Origin: an uncultured Ardenticatenia bacterium
GTDB lineage: Bacteria; Chloroflexota; Anaerolineae; 4572-78; NAK82
Assembly (NCBI GenBank): GCA_937127125.1
Contig: CAKZLO010000011.1
Span: forward strand, 62,001 to 126,000
DNA: 64,000 nt
Direction: 5' to 3'
Position 1 is the first letter of the stretch. Each line of letters opens with the position of its first letter. A model generated the notes under the pieces. The model worked only from the letters and a program-made list of their open reading frames with translations, did no database searches and was not told the DNA's origin. This document shows positions 8,725 to 18,495 of the stretch, piece by piece. Both the position numbers and the translations under genes were made by a program.

Positions 8725-10965
8725 ATGACGCTCGAGAATGACCTGCGCTTACTGAAGGTACTATCCAGCTTGAATCGCATCGGAGCTGCTGTAAACCGTA
8801 TTGGGTCAAGCGATGCGACTGATATAGGCACAGCATTGCGCTTGATCGCTGAGAGTGCCATCAAAGTTATCCCTGGCTCTTCGGCGGTCATTTACACCTG
8901 CCGTGCGGATCAGCTCACCTTTGACCCAGGATCACGCGTTGCAGCTGGTGAGCGTGTGTCAGTACACGACGATATACCACGTCCAAACGGTTTAGGGATC
9001 CGCGCTCTGCGCGAACAACGCCCTGTCCTTTCATATGAAGAATACAACCTGAGCCTGCATCCAGCCCACGTGCGTGCTGGCGCAAAGGTGGCTGCCTGCT
9101 TTCCACTCGTGGTAGCGGAGCAACCACTAGGTGCATTGTACGTGTACCGTCGTCGTGAGCAGCACTTCACCCCTCTCGAGTTGCTGATGCTGCAAAACTT
9201 CGTCAACCAAGCCGCTATGGCCATCTATCATGCTCGCCATGTGGCGCAGCACGCTGCCCAGCTGGCACGCCGTGACGAAGAAGTGACACGTCTGCGCCGC
9301 GCCGGTCTGCTCATTTCTTCACGCCTAGGACTGGAGCAAACACTGCAAGCCATCCTACAGATGGCGTTAGAGGTGATCAACGCGCAATACGGCATCATTC
9401 GCCTCGTAGACCGAGAAGGCAAGCGTCTGATCACAAGTGCAGTAGCGGGCAAGGGCTTGCACCAGCCATGGACCGAAGCACTGCCCCTCGAAGCAGCCAG
9501 CATTATGAGCTGGGTAGCGCGTCACCGCGAGCCAGTGGTCATCCCCGATCTGAGTCAACCGCCGTGGGTGGATCTTTATTATCCGCTTGACCCTACGTTG
9601 CAGATGCGTTCTGAAATTGCTGTGCCTCTATTGGGAGCTGGCAACCGCCTGGAAGGTGTGCTCAACTTAGAGAGCCCAGCGGTGAATGCTTTCAGCCAGG
9701 AAGACAGCCTTCTCCTCCAATCCTTAGCAGTGCCTGCTGTCATTGCCATTCAGGAGGCACGGTTGCTGGATGCGTTGCGCCAAGCTGCTGAATGGTTGTT
9801 GCTCTTGCCTGCACAAAAGGTGCTGGAACGTCTCACAGAGCAAGCTTGTGATCTGCTGAATGCGGCAACCAGTGCCATCTGGCTGGTTTCGGGAGAACAG
9901 CTAGTGTTGCAAGCAACAAGTACAACATCTCATCAAATATCAGGGCGAGATACACTCCCACTGTATGGCAGCCTGACCGGGCAGGCAGTGCTGAGTGGTC
10001 GACCTGTCATCGCCGAAGATGTGCGCAGCGATCCCCATTTTGCGCGTACTGACCTGGCGCAGATGCTCAACTGGCAACGCGCCTTGATTGTGCCGATCTC
10101 TTCAGGGGAGAAAGGCGAAGCGGTGGGCAGCTTCAGCGTCTATCGAACCGCTCCAGATGCCGAGCGCTTCAGCGAGTCAGGTTGGGACGAAAAGGTGCTT
10201 AGCTGTCTGGCACACTACGCAGCGCTGGCGTTACAAAATGCAGCACGTCAAAACGCATTGCAAGCGGCAAAGGAACAACGCGCTATTGCTGAAACATTTG
10301 CCGCTGTAGGCGACATCGCAGCAAACTTGTTACACCAGCTGAACAATCAGCTGGGAACCATTCCTGTGCGTGTGCAGGGGATTCAGGACAAATGCCACTA
10401 TGCACTGGAGAAAGACGCCTATCTGGCAAGCAACCTAGCTGAGATCGAACGCAGCGCAAGCCAGGCAATGGCCACCTTGCGTGCGAACCTGACACATCTG
10501 CACCCCATCTCACTGGTACCGGTGAAGGTACTGGAATGTGTACAGGAAGCATTGGCTGTGTTGCCGGCTGAAGTGACTGTGCGGCTGGAAGGGCTGGAAG
10601 CTCTGCCACCCGCTTTGGCCAGCCGGCGCAGCCTGACAATGATCTTCACCAATTTGCTGGAGAATGCAATCGATGCAATGGAGGGACACGGAAGCATTGT
10701 AATAAGTGGAGTGACGGAGCCGGATGGCCATATGACCATCGCTGTGCGCGACGACGGCCCGGGCATCCCTCCAGAGTGGCACGAGCACATCTTCGAGCTC
10801 GAGTTTTCCCGCCGACTGCGCCAGGACAAGGACGTCGGACGGCTTGGTTTTGGCCTGTGGTGGGTGAAGACGTGGGCGCAACGCCTCGGAGGTAGTATCA
10901 GGGTCGAGAGTGACGGTCACCGCGGAACCACCTTTTTTCTGAGATTGCCATGCGCAACAGAATGA
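8725..10965 (+). CDS. GAF-domain sensor histidine kinase
   Basis: A cytosolic sensor kinase of about 746 residues (the open frame begins at 8680; ATG 8725 is the more protein-like start, neither has a strong site). It has three GAF domains in tandem (roughly 30-180, 210-370 and 385-530), a short coiled segment, then a kinase core: H-box LLHQLNNQLG with His552 (numbering from 8680), N-box TNLLENAIDAM, G1 DDGPGI and G2 GLWWVK. No membrane segments, so it senses an internal signal. It overlaps the response regulator gene by ATGA, a classic two-component pair. The H-box lacks the usual HE-x-x-x-P form and may be a HisKA_3/HWE-like variant. Confidence 0.88.
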   Translation: MTLENDLRLLKVLSSLNRIGAAVNRIGSSDATDIGTALRLIAESAIKVIPGSSAVIYTCRADQLTFDPGSRVAAGERVSVHDDIPRPNGLGIRALREQRPVLSYEEYNLSLHPAHVRAGAKVAACFPLVVAEQPLGALYVYRRREQHFTPLELLMLQNFVNQAAMAIYHARHVAQHAAQLARRDEEVTRLRRAGLLISSRLGLEQTLQAILQMALEVINAQYGIIRLVDREGKRLITSAVAGKGLHQPWTEALPLEAASIMSWVARHREPVVIPDLSQPPWVDLYYPLDPTLQMRSEIAVPLLGAGNRLEGVLNLESPAVNAFSQEDSLLLQSLAVPAVIAIQEARLLDALRQAAEWLLLLPAQKVLERLTEQACDLLNAATSAIWLVSGEQLVLQATSTTSHQISGRDTLPLYGSLTGQAVLSGRPVIAEDVRSDPHFARTDLAQMLNWQRALIVPISSGEKGEAVGSFSVYRTAPDAERFSESGWDEKVLSCLAHYAALALQNAARQNALQAAKEQRAIAETFAAVGDIAANLLHQLNNQLGTIPVRVQGIQDKCHYALEKDAYLASNLAEIERSASQAMATLRANLTHLHPISLVPVKVLECVQEALAVLPAEVTVRLEGLEALPPALASRRSLTMIFTNLLENAIDAMEGHGSIVISGVTEPDGHMTIAVRDDGPGIPPEWHEHIFELEFSRRLRQDKDVGRLGFGLWWVKTWAQRLGGSIRVESDGHRGTTFFLRLPCATE

Positions 10966-12062
10966 TAAGTCGCTCAAATGATAAAGAAGCGCGGATGCAG
11001 GTTGTCTCAGCTCTGGTGGTCGAGGACGATCCTGCATGGCAGGAAGTGCTGTGTGAACTGCTGAACGATGTTGGATTACACGTAGAGGTAGCCACCGATC
11101 TAGAGTCCGCAGTGGAGCTTATCCGGTCACGAGCGCATCGGTTGGCGATCGTAGATCTTTCACTGGGCCCGGGTGGACATCGCAACCAGGATGGGCTACA
11201 GGTACTGGAAACCCTGCGCCGGTGCGATCCAGGCTGTGTGAACATTCTGATCAGCGGCTTCGCTACAGTCGAGATTGCTGTGGCAGCACTTAAAGAGTAC
11301 GGCGCGTTCAGTTGCCTGCGCAAGGAAGCCTTCCGCCGAGGCGAGTTTCGCGACTTGGTGCGACGAGCTCTGGCCAGTTCCCCCGTGTTCTCACCGACGG
11401 ACACCGCATATGCAGTTGTACCCACAGCATTAGCAGCGAACGTGCTGGTGGTTGAAGATGACCCCGGTTGGCGTAACATCCTGGCCGAACTTCTCAGCGA
11501 CGTAGGACACACGGTGCAAACTGCCAGCGGCTTTGGCGAAGCGCTAGGATATCTGCGACGCGGAGCATATCAGCTGGCAGTTGTCGACCTGTCTCTGGCC
11601 CATGCAAGTCCACTTTCTCATAACCTAGAGGGCATGCGGTTGCTTGAGAGTATGAAAGCGGCGGGCATTCCTACCATTGTTGTGAGTGGTGTGGCAACCC
11701 CCGAGGATATAGAACATGCCTACGCTGAGTATCACATCATCGCTTGTCTGGAAAAGCAAACTTTCGATCGGCGCGTTTTCATGGAAACAGTGGCCGAGGC
11801 ATTGCAGCTCGCCTATAATGCCAGAAGGAGTCCATCTCCCTTGACAGCGCGTGAATGGGAAGTGCTGCAGCTATTGGCTCAGGGACTGAGCAACAAAGAG
11901 ATTGCGCAGGCGCTGGTGATCACTCCCAACACGGTGAAGCGCCATCTAAAGTCTATCTTCGCCAAACTGGATGTACATACGCGTGCTGGGGCTGCCGCCT
12001 GGGCGACCCAGAAGCAGAGATTGAACGAGCTTGCCTTGCCCCTATCACCCCCTTCCGCTTAA
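10962..12062 (+). CDS. Response regulator with two receiver domains and LuxR-type HTH
   Basis: Two receiver domains in series: the first at about 15-125 (acidic LVVEDDP, phospho-Asp in LAIVDLSLG, Lys in LRKEAF), the second at about 165-285 (LVVEDDP, LAVVDLSL, LEKQTF). A C-terminal LuxR/FixJ helix-turn-helix follows (LTAREWEVLQLLAQGLSNKE, then ITPNTVKRHLKSIFAKL). Both phosphoacceptor aspartates are present. The start at 10962 overlaps the kinase stop; an internal ATG at 10995 is possible. Likely a DNA-binding transcription factor controlled by the adjacent GAF kinase, perhaps integrating two phosphoryl inputs. Target genes are unknown; the next gene downstream is the DUF89 protein. Confidence 0.9.
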   Translation: MISRSNDKEARMQVVSALVVEDDPAWQEVLCELLNDVGLHVEVATDLESAVELIRSRAHRLAIVDLSLGPGGHRNQDGLQVLETLRRCDPGCVNILISGFATVEIAVAALKEYGAFSCLRKEAFRRGEFRDLVRRALASSPVFSPTDTAYAVVPTALAANVLVVEDDPGWRNILAELLSDVGHTVQTASGFGEALGYLRRGAYQLAVVDLSLAHASPLSHNLEGMRLLESMKAAGIPTIVVSGVATPEDIEHAYAEYHIIACLEKQTFDRRVFMETVAEALQLAYNARRSPSPLTAREWEVLQLLAQGLSNKEIAQALVITPNTVKRHLKSIFAKLDVHTRAGAAAWATQKQRLNELALPLSPPSA

Positions 12063-12175
12063 AATTAAAATTCAGTAAAAAAGGTGAGACCCCTATTGTG
12101 CTGTTCACTTTGATTGTGACTAATTCGTCTGTTCCTGCAACTCGCTATGTATGCAAGTAGTGAAAGGGGAGCAAA

Positions 12176-13384
12176 GTGTCCCTTAATGTAACGTCTTTGC
12201 ATCCGAACATCAAGACTCTGCCGCCCCTGATCATGACCTCTGATCCGGATTCGTTCGCCTGGCGCACTTTCAAATATCGAATTCCCGCCATCGTCGAAGA
12301 GATCATCGCTCTCAACCAGTTTCCAGCAGAAATCAATCGGGGTCTGGAGGAGCTTCGACAGGAAATAATTAACGGGCGGATTCGAAACCTGCAGGAAGCA
12401 GCACCAGATGCTGGCTTCTGGAAGCAGGTATCCTCCCCTTACGTAGGACGCTCTTGGCTGGATGTACCATGGTATTGGGCGGAGGCTTTCTTCTATCGTC
12501 GTGTGCTGGAAGCGACGCGCTACTTTCAAGCGGGCAAGTGGCATCTCTTTGACCCGTACGCCGCAAAGAAGGAGACAGAGTGGCAACCTGAAGCGGCACC
12601 AGCCCTGGTAGCGGCAACGCTCGAACATCTGCCTTTCGACGAGTACGCCTGCTTTGCAACCCTGCTCCATCACAGCCTATGGGGCAATCGCGTTGACCTG
12701 AGCTACAACGTTGCGGGTGACCTGACACGCGCATTGCGACTGGAGGAAGAGCATGCTAATTTGCTGATAGACGATACGCCGCGCATCTGGGAATATCTGA
12801 CTCAGCGACCACGCGATACGCTGATACTTATCACCGATAATGCTGGTACAGAATTGCTGATGGATCTGGCGTTGGTGGACTTTCTTCTGAGTCGCTACCG
12901 GGTGCGCCAAGTTGTTATGCACCTTAAGCCTCAGCCATTCTTCGTCTCTGATGCGATGATAGCTGACGTGAGAGCTGGCCTCGAGGCACTATGCCATGGT
13001 AATGAGCGAACCAAGGCATTGCGCCTCCGGTTGCTCGAGTATTTGGGCAGTGGCCGTCTTGTGCTGACCACCCATTGGTTCTACGCGAGCAGTCTCTTCT
13101 ATTTTGAGGCACCGGAAGACCTGCGAGCACAGCTGGCCGTAGCAGACCTTGTGATCTTGAAAGGCGACGTGAATTATCGTCGTGTTCTAGGAGATGCCCA
13201 TTGGCCCTTCAGCACCCCTTTTGAGCACATCACTGCCTATTTCCCCGCCCCTTTTGCCAATCTGCGCACCCTCAAAGGAGAACTAATCGTGGGCATATCC
13301 GAAGAGTACGCAGAGCAACTGTCTCAGATTGATCCGGATTGGCTGACCAACGGCCGGCGCGGGGTTATCCAGGCCCGCCTGTAG
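12176..13384 (+). CDS. DUF89/ARMT1-family damage-control phosphatase
   Basis: A 402-residue member of the DUF89 family, metal-dependent phosphatases that hydrolyse unwanted sugar- or cofactor-phosphates. The diagnostic ITDNAGTELLMDL motif has Asp221-Asn222 and Asp230, and a later KGDVNYRRVLGD matches the family's KGxxNYR segment. The start is GTG at 12176, decided by AAAGGGGAGC just upstream with ideal spacing. It is convergent with pncB (10-base gap). Family work links DUF89 proteins to phosphopantetheine, fructose-phosphate and damaged-metabolite repair; which substrate applies here is open. Confidence 0.85.
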   Translation: MSLNVTSLHPNIKTLPPLIMTSDPDSFAWRTFKYRIPAIVEEIIALNQFPAEINRGLEELRQEIINGRIRNLQEAAPDAGFWKQVSSPYVGRSWLDVPWYWAEAFFYRRVLEATRYFQAGKWHLFDPYAAKKETEWQPEAAPALVAATLEHLPFDEYACFATLLHHSLWGNRVDLSYNVAGDLTRALRLEEEHANLLIDDTPRIWEYLTQRPRDTLILITDNAGTELLMDLALVDFLLSRYRVRQVVMHLKPQPFFVSDAMIADVRAGLEALCHGNERTKALRLRLLEYLGSGRLVLTTHWFYASSLFYFEAPEDLRAQLAVADLVILKGDVNYRRVLGDAHWPFSTPFEHITAYFPAPFANLRTLKGELIVGISEEYAEQLSQIDPDWLTNGRRGVIQARL

Positions 13385-13394
13385 GATGTTAACT

Positions 13395-14945
13395 CTACGG
13401 TTTGTTCTTGGCTGCGTGGATCATCTGCTGCTTCAATTCCCACAGCTTCTGACTCAGCGAGACGTGGTACATATGAGGATTAACCAGTCGCCGTACCCCA
13501 GGATCAAGACGTGCGACGTCAGCTTGGCGCATCTCACGAATGCGATTGATTGGCGGTAGATCATACACCAATTTGCCTTCCCGAAGCACTTCCACCAACA
13601 GGGTCTCGGCTGATTGGATCTCACTCTGACTAAGGACACGATACTTAGCAGGCTCGGTAGGATGACGCAACACAACCTCTTTCATCGCCCGTGGATCTTC
13701 GTCCTCGAGGCATAGCAAGTCAGCAGTCGCTTTACCACGCATGTCGTAAATGCGCCATACCTGTTTATGGCCTGGATTGAGCGTCTTCTCTGGTGTTTCG
13801 GAAACCTTAAGGGTTGGGATAAAGCGGTTGTGATCCCACAGGGCCACCAACTTGTAAACACCATCAAGTGCTGGATGGCCTGCTGAGGTGATCAGGCGTG
13901 TCCCGACACCGAACACGAGTCGCCGGATAATGTGGTCGGGCTCCAAGCCATAGCGCGGCGCTTCCTCTTGTATCTGTGTGATAATCTGCCAAATCACAAT
14001 CTCGTCGAGGTTGTTAGAGAGCACCACCACAGTGTCTGGGAAACCTGCCGCATCGAGCATTTTAACTGCTTGGATGCTCAAGTAAGCGAGATCGCCTGAG
14101 TCGAGACGGATGCCAAGTGGACGGTGTCCCTTGCGGCGGAGTTCTTCGAAAACTTTGATAGCGTTAGGCAACCCACTTTGTAGAGTATCAATCGTATCCA
14201 CCAGCAGCAGGCAGTCATCAGGATATAACTCGGCATAGGCACGGAATGCGCCCAGCTCCCCTTCACCCAACGCGATAAAAGCTTGTACCATGCTGTGGGC
14301 ATGGGTGCCCTTCGGAGGGAAGCCCAATACATGGGATATCCCCGCGTTAGAGGTGAAGTCTGCGCCCCCAATCAGCGCCGCTCTTGCCCCAGCAATAGCG
14401 CCACGTTCCTGCGCACGGCGTACCCCGAACTCGAGCAATAGCTGCCCGCGTCCGCTTTCCCGAATGCGGTTAGCTTTGGTAGCTATCAGGATCTGATAGT
14501 TCAGTTGGTTGAGTAGAGGGGTTTCAAGAACTTGGGCCATAGCCAATGGGCCACGTACCACGACCAACGGCACATTCGGGTGCACCACGCGTCCCTCCGG
14601 GATAGCATACATAGAGATACCATCGAAATTACCATGTGTGCGCAACCATTTTAGAAAGTCGTCCTGAAAGAGACGCTGCCCAGTCTGACCACGGTGATGT
14701 CGCATATACTCCAGATCTTCTTCCCGGAAGCGTGCTTCCTTCATCCAGTCCAATAACCAAGCTAGCCCGGCGTTGATACAGTATCCTGCTTGATGCGACC
14801 CATAATCTGGATAACTGCGGAAGAAGTGTTCGAATTCAGCTTGGCGCTCGTGCAACCCGTGGCGAAAGTAGAGCTGAGCCATCGTCAGCTGATATTGATC
14901 AGTGTAGAGAATACCCTCTGCTACCAGTCTGTCCGAGAGTTTCAT
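13395..14945 (-). CDS. pncB: Nicotinate phosphoribosyltransferase
   Basis: About 516 residues from ATG 14945 (the open frame reaches 14981). It joins nicotinate and PRPP to nicotinate mononucleotide in NAD salvage, in the cytoplasm. The N-terminal [15 protein letters not shown], the loop [18 protein letters not shown], and the substrate loop [13 protein letters not shown] are clear PncB signatures. It is longer than E. coli PncB and fits the class found in Gram-positives and Chloroflexota. Convergent with the DUF89 gene. A poor TTGGGG motif lies upstream of the chosen start. NAD/NMN recycling also appears at 49510-51290 (pncC, cinA). Confidence 0.93.
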   Translation of the reverse strand: MKLSDRLVAEGILYTDQYQLTMAQLYFRHGLHERQAEFEHFFRSYPDYGSHQAGYCINAGLAWLLDWMKEARFREEDLEYMRHHRGQTGQRLFQDDFLKWLRTHGNFDGISMYAIPEGRVVHPNVPLVVVRGPLAMAQVLETPLLNQLNYQILIATKANRIRESGRGQLLLEFGVRRAQERGAIAGARAALIGGADFTSNAGISHVLGFPPKGTHAHSMVQAFIALGEGELGAFRAYAELYPDDCLLLVDTIDTLQSGLPNAIKVFEELRRKGHRPLGIRLDSGDLAYLSIQAVKMLDAAGFPDTVVVLSNNLDEIVIWQIITQIQEEAPRYGLEPDHIIRRLVFGVGTRLITSAGHPALDGVYKLVALWDHNRFIPTLKVSETPEKTLNPGHKQVWRIYDMRGKATADLLCLEDEDPRAMKEVVLRHPTEPAKYRVLSQSEIQSAETLLVEVLREGKLVYDLPPINRIREMRQADVARLDPGVRRLVNPHMYHVSLSQKLWELKQQMIHAAKNKP

Positions 14946-15114
14946 ATACCAGACCCCAAGTGTTCGCGAAAACTTGTACAAAGCTTCAATAAATATAACA
15001 CCAGTGCAGCTGACACAGTAATGCGACCACAGCTGAGATGGCCCACGCGCTTACTGACAGACGAGATTCTGGAGACCAGACTCAGTCACGGGTGTTTTGT
15101 AAAGTCAGAAACGG

Positions 15115-15924
15115 TCAAGGCCCTCGGTGGAGGTACCAGGACAGTATCTCCGGCCCGTAGACCATCATGATGAAACCGCCCAACGCCAGGAACGGACCAT
15201 AGGGGATGGTGGCGAGAGGTCTGTACCGTCGTCGCGCCAACTGCACCAGGATGATACAGGCAGCTGCTAAACCAGCAGAGACGATTGTGATCATCAGGGC
15301 TAACAGCACACCAGGCAACCCCGTAGTCAGACCAATAAATGTACCCAATGTTACATCACCAAATCCAAAGGGTACCTCCTCGCTCGGACGGCCAGCTAAT
15401 CGTCCCATCAAGCGGCTGACCGGAATAGCCAACAAGTACATCAAATAGAGCAGCAACAAGCCCACAGCGCCGCCTAAGACAGCCTGTCGCGCAGTCATGT
15501 TGCGACTGAAGAAAGCACCCACCAGCGCGATAAGTAATGCAGGCACCATCACAGCGTGCTGGATAAGGCGATGTTCCAGATCGGTAATGGTCACCAGTAT
15601 GAGCACAGCACTATATAAGGATACCAGTCCCAACTCAGCTGACAGGCCATAACGCCAGAGCAGGCCCACAAACAACAGTGGAGTTGCCAGCTCAACCAGA
15701 ACAGAACGCAAGGGTAAGGGACGACCACAACCCAAACAGATATGATACCCACTCAGGTAGCTGATTACGCCGCTCCAAGCCAATGGTGCGCGCAGCATAC
15801 CACAACGAGGGCACACTGGAGCCGAGTTCAGAGTTTTATGCCTCGGCAACACATCAGCAGCATGGTTGATCAACACTCCGATCACCCAACCAAACACAGC
15901 ATAGAACAAGGTCTCAAGACTCAT
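15115..15924 (-). CDS. Type IV prepilin peptidase (A24 family)
   Basis: A 269-residue polytopic membrane aspartyl protease/N-methyltransferase of the PilD family. The cytosolic zinc knot has Cys38, Cys41, Cys63 and Cys66 (CPRC...CLGC). The catalytic aspartates are in ITDLEHRLI (Asp115) and GFGDVTLG (Asp190). Around seven membrane helices follow. It processes the leader of type IV pilins or pseudopilins, but no pilin or secretion ATPase gene is in the window. It is transcribed divergently from the membrane protein at 15971, with only 46 bases between. Confidence 0.92.
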   Translation of the reverse strand: MSLETLFYAVFGWVIGVLINHAADVLPRHKTLNSAPVCPRCGMLRAPLAWSGVISYLSGYHICLGCGRPLPLRSVLVELATPLLFVGLLWRYGLSAELGLVSLYSAVLILVTITDLEHRLIQHAVMVPALLIALVGAFFSRNMTARQAVLGGAVGLLLLYLMYLLAIPVSRLMGRLAGRPSEEVPFGFGDVTLGTFIGLTTGLPGVLLALMITIVSAGLAAACIILVQLARRRYRPLATIPYGPFLALGGFIMMVYGPEILSWYLHRGP

Positions 15925-15933
15925 AACTTGTGC

Positions 15934-15962
15934 TTGACTTGCACCACACCCCTACGTAGAAT
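15934..15962 (+). promoter_or_regulatory. Promoter predicting a leaderless mRNA
   Basis: TTGACT at 15934-15939, 17-base spacer, TAGAAT at 15957-15962. Transcription should begin about 15969, two bases before the ATG at 15971, so no ribosome binding site would be carried on the mRNA. Confidence 0.6.
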
Positions 15963-15970
15963 ATTTAATT

Positions 15971-16783
15971 ATGGCCCTGTACGAACGTATCAGCCAAGTT
16001 GTTAGCTTCACCCTTCTGGGCTTGGTGGCTTCTTCCCTTATCGAACTGCCGACACGCACGATAGAGCTGATCTTCTTAGGAACGCCCCTAACACTGGTGA
16101 TCTCGCAACGTTGGCTTATGGCACTGCTGGTGGGTGGATTAGCCGGTACTGGCAGCGCTATAGTAACTGGTGCACACCCACTTATGCCACGCCACCGCTC
16201 GGGCTACCTCCAGACTTTTATGTTGTTGCCTGCACTATTGATCATCCTAGTTATCTTCGTGTTACCCTTGTTGGTCGTGGACGTGCTCTGGTGGATACTG
16301 GGAATCTTTGTTACTGGTTGTCTGTTATGGGCCACAGTCCTCGCCGAATATCACACCATCGATCCGCGCGATCGCTGGTACGAGATCTCCCACTTCTGGC
16401 TCAATCTCATAGGATTCGGGGTGGCTTTCGGATTCTTTGTGCTCATTTACCAGACGCGAGCGCGCAGCATCGTCACAGGTACAGGGACAGCACTGATAGG
16501 AGGACTGCTAGCGGCTTCACTTCTGCGCGCCGGGCCGGAGCAGACGGGCCGTACATGGCTATATGCTGGTGTCAATGCACTGGTGATGGCCCAAGCCACA
16601 TGGGCTTTCAATTATTGGCGTATCCCCCCTCTCGCAGCAGGCTTCTGGCTGCTGTTGATTTTCTACTTCTTCGTTGGTCTTGCACAACAACAGATACTGG
16701 GGCGATTGACACGCCGGGCGCTTGTTGAATTTGCAAGCGTAGTCGCCATTGGCCTCGCTGCAATACTGATTCTTGCCTCTTAA
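15971..16783 (+). CDS. Polytopic membrane protein of unknown function
   Basis: A 270-residue protein made almost entirely of hydrophobic helices, eight or nine by eye (for example about 10-25, 33-45, 48-60, 80-125 as two to three, 140-160, 168-185, 195-215, 220-240, 248-268). I do not recognise the family; it may belong to one of the unnamed membrane families common in Chloroflexota. No Shine-Dalgarno motif lies upstream and the promoter is immediately adjacent, so the mRNA may be leaderless. It is divergent from the prepilin peptidase and convergent with the phosphohexomutase gene. Confidence 0.75.
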   Translation: MALYERISQVVSFTLLGLVASSLIELPTRTIELIFLGTPLTLVISQRWLMALLVGGLAGTGSAIVTGAHPLMPRHRSGYLQTFMLLPALLIILVIFVLPLLVVDVLWWILGIFVTGCLLWATVLAEYHTIDPRDRWYEISHFWLNLIGFGVAFGFFVLIYQTRARSIVTGTGTALIGGLLAASLLRAGPEQTGRTWLYAGVNALVMAQATWAFNYWRIPPLAAGFWLLLIFYFFVGLAQQQILGRLTRRALVEFASVVAIGLAAILILAS

Positions 16784-16789
16784 TCCGAA

Positions 16790-18136
16790 TTATGCCTCCG
16801 TGATGATGCGCAGCACCTCGTCACGCTTCCGCTCCATCAGCTCTGCCGATCTGGCCTCCAAGTTCAGACGCAACAGCGGCTCGGTATTGGACGGTCGTAC
16901 ATTAAAGTGCCAGTCCAGATAAACTACCGATATCCCATCCAGCCAGTAGACCTCCGCGTCCTGGTAGGTCTCTGCCAGCCGACGCATTATCGCCATAGGA
17001 TCTCCAGCAATACGCGTATTAATTTCACCCGAGATATGATATTTTGCCTCCAGCTCCTGCAACCATTGAGATAGTCGTACTCCCTCTCGGGATAACATTT
17101 CCAGCACAACGAGTGAAGGCACAATACCTGAATCGGCACAGAAGAAGTCGCGGAAATAGTAATGACCGGTTACCTCGCCAGCAAAGACTGCCCCTTCATC
17201 GGCCATGCGTCGCTTGATGAAAGCGTGTCCCACTCTCTCCATCAGGGGGATACCACCTGCGGCTCGGATGGTCTCTGGCACCGCCCACGAGGCACGCACA
17301 TCGTAGATTATTTTGGCGCCGGGGTGCCTGGCAAGGAAATAGCGTGCCATCAGAGCCGTAAGGAAATCACCCGGCACAAATTTCCCCCTGTCATCGATGG
17401 TGAAAAAGCGATCACCATCACCATCAAAGGCAAAACCGATGTCTGCGCCTTCGTCCACCACACGCTGCTGAAGCTCGGCACGATTTTCGGGTTGCAAAGG
17501 ATCCAGCCCATGGTTGGGCAGATTGCCATCGGGTTCCAGATACAGGCCCGTCAAACGGACAGGTAAGCGAGCATAAACACGCTGCAGTATTGGGCCTACC
17601 ATTCCGTTGCACGTGTCTGCGATCACATGCAGGGGCTTCAAGGCAGATACATCGATTAAACTGAGCACTTTCTCCACGAACTGTTCACTTAAGTCCAGCA
17701 CAGTGAGGCTGCCGCGACGGTGGGCGGGAGCATATGCGTCCTGCTCGATAATGCGTCGCAAATCCTGGATGCCCTGATCTCCACTCAAGAGATAGGGCAT
17801 ACAGCGCACCATTTTGAAGCCGTTGTATTGCTTGGGGTTGTGCGAGGCCGTGATCATGATCCCTGCCTTCTCCAGGATCGCGCACGCGTAATAGTACTGA
17901 TCGGTGCTGACCATACCGATGTCTATCACATCTGCTCCCTGGTCCATAAGCCCCCTAGTAAGCGCCTCAAACAACGAAGGACCAGAGAGACGCATATCGC
18001 GCCCCACGATCACCACGTCTGTTTGCAGAAAGGTCACATAAGCACGTCCCAGGGCATAAGCAACCTGTTCGTTTAGCTCCTCCGGATAGACACCCCGGAT
18101 GTCATATGCCTTAAATATAGCCGGATTAATCTGCAT
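16790..18136 (-). CDS. Phosphomannomutase/phosphoglucomutase
   Basis: About 448 residues of the alpha-D-phosphohexomutase family, interconverting hexose 1- and 6-phosphates for glycan and nucleotide-sugar synthesis. The four functional loops are visible: TASHNPKQYNGFK (catalytic Ser), DGDGDR (Mg), GEVTGHYYF (sugar) and RPSNTEP (phosphate). The GEVTGHYY loop fits the PMM/PGM (AlgC-like, ManB) group rather than GlmM. ATG 18136 is preferred over GTG 18145 because AAGGTGA is spaced correctly for it. It is the last gene before the small 81-residue gene on the same strand. Confidence 0.92.
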   Translation of the reverse strand: MQINPAIFKAYDIRGVYPEELNEQVAYALGRAYVTFLQTDVVIVGRDMRLSGPSLFEALTRGLMDQGADVIDIGMVSTDQYYYACAILEKAGIMITASHNPKQYNGFKMVRCMPYLLSGDQGIQDLRRIIEQDAYAPAHRRGSLTVLDLSEQFVEKVLSLIDVSALKPLHVIADTCNGMVGPILQRVYARLPVRLTGLYLEPDGNLPNHGLDPLQPENRAELQQRVVDEGADIGFAFDGDGDRFFTIDDRGKFVPGDFLTALMARYFLARHPGAKIIYDVRASWAVPETIRAAGGIPLMERVGHAFIKRRMADEGAVFAGEVTGHYYFRDFFCADSGIVPSLVVLEMLSREGVRLSQWLQELEAKYHISGEINTRIAGDPMAIMRRLAETYQDAEVYWLDGISVVYLDWHFNVRPSNTEPLLRLNLEARSAELMERKRDEVLRIITEA

Positions 18137-18214
18137 CCTAGTCACCTTCTTTGCACAATTCTATGCAAACCAGTTTCTCGCCTGATCAGGTCTAACACAT
18201 TTCCAGCGTTGGCA

Positions 18215-18460
18215 TCACTCGCGGAAGAAGGTTTCGATCCGCGTTTGGTCCTCTTCAGAGGGAAACGCCTCGATGAAGTTGATGCGATGCCACGGGAACA
18301 TAAAACGTGTACAGCCAGGTTCGATAAAAACCAGATTCTTGCCGTCGCGCGCGCGAGGGTTAGTGCACAGAATATAATTGGCGTGGGGATCAGGTAGTTC
18401 ATCCATCTCAGCCATAATCGGATCGGTGCCTTGCAAGTGAATCAAAACTGTGAACGCCAT
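18215..18460 (-). CDS. Small conserved-looking protein, 81 residues
   Basis: A compact acidic protein with no membrane segment or signal peptide. Features: MAFTVLIHLQG start, DELPDPHANYILCTNPRARD in the middle, and FPWHRINFIEAFP near the end. The late part, with Trp-His-Arg, looks like a beta-strand protein that could bind metal or nucleic acid, but I do not recognise a family. It sits between the FHA gene and the phosphohexomutase, same strand, 35 bases after the FHA stop, so it is likely in the signalling operon. Confidence 0.65.
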   Translation of the reverse strand: MAFTVLIHLQGTDPIMAEMDELPDPHANYILCTNPRARDGKNLVFIEPGCTRFMFPWHRINFIEAFPSEEDQTRIETFFRE

Positions 18461-18495
18461 AGCACAATCTCCATCATCTGGAAGATCTTGCCCAT

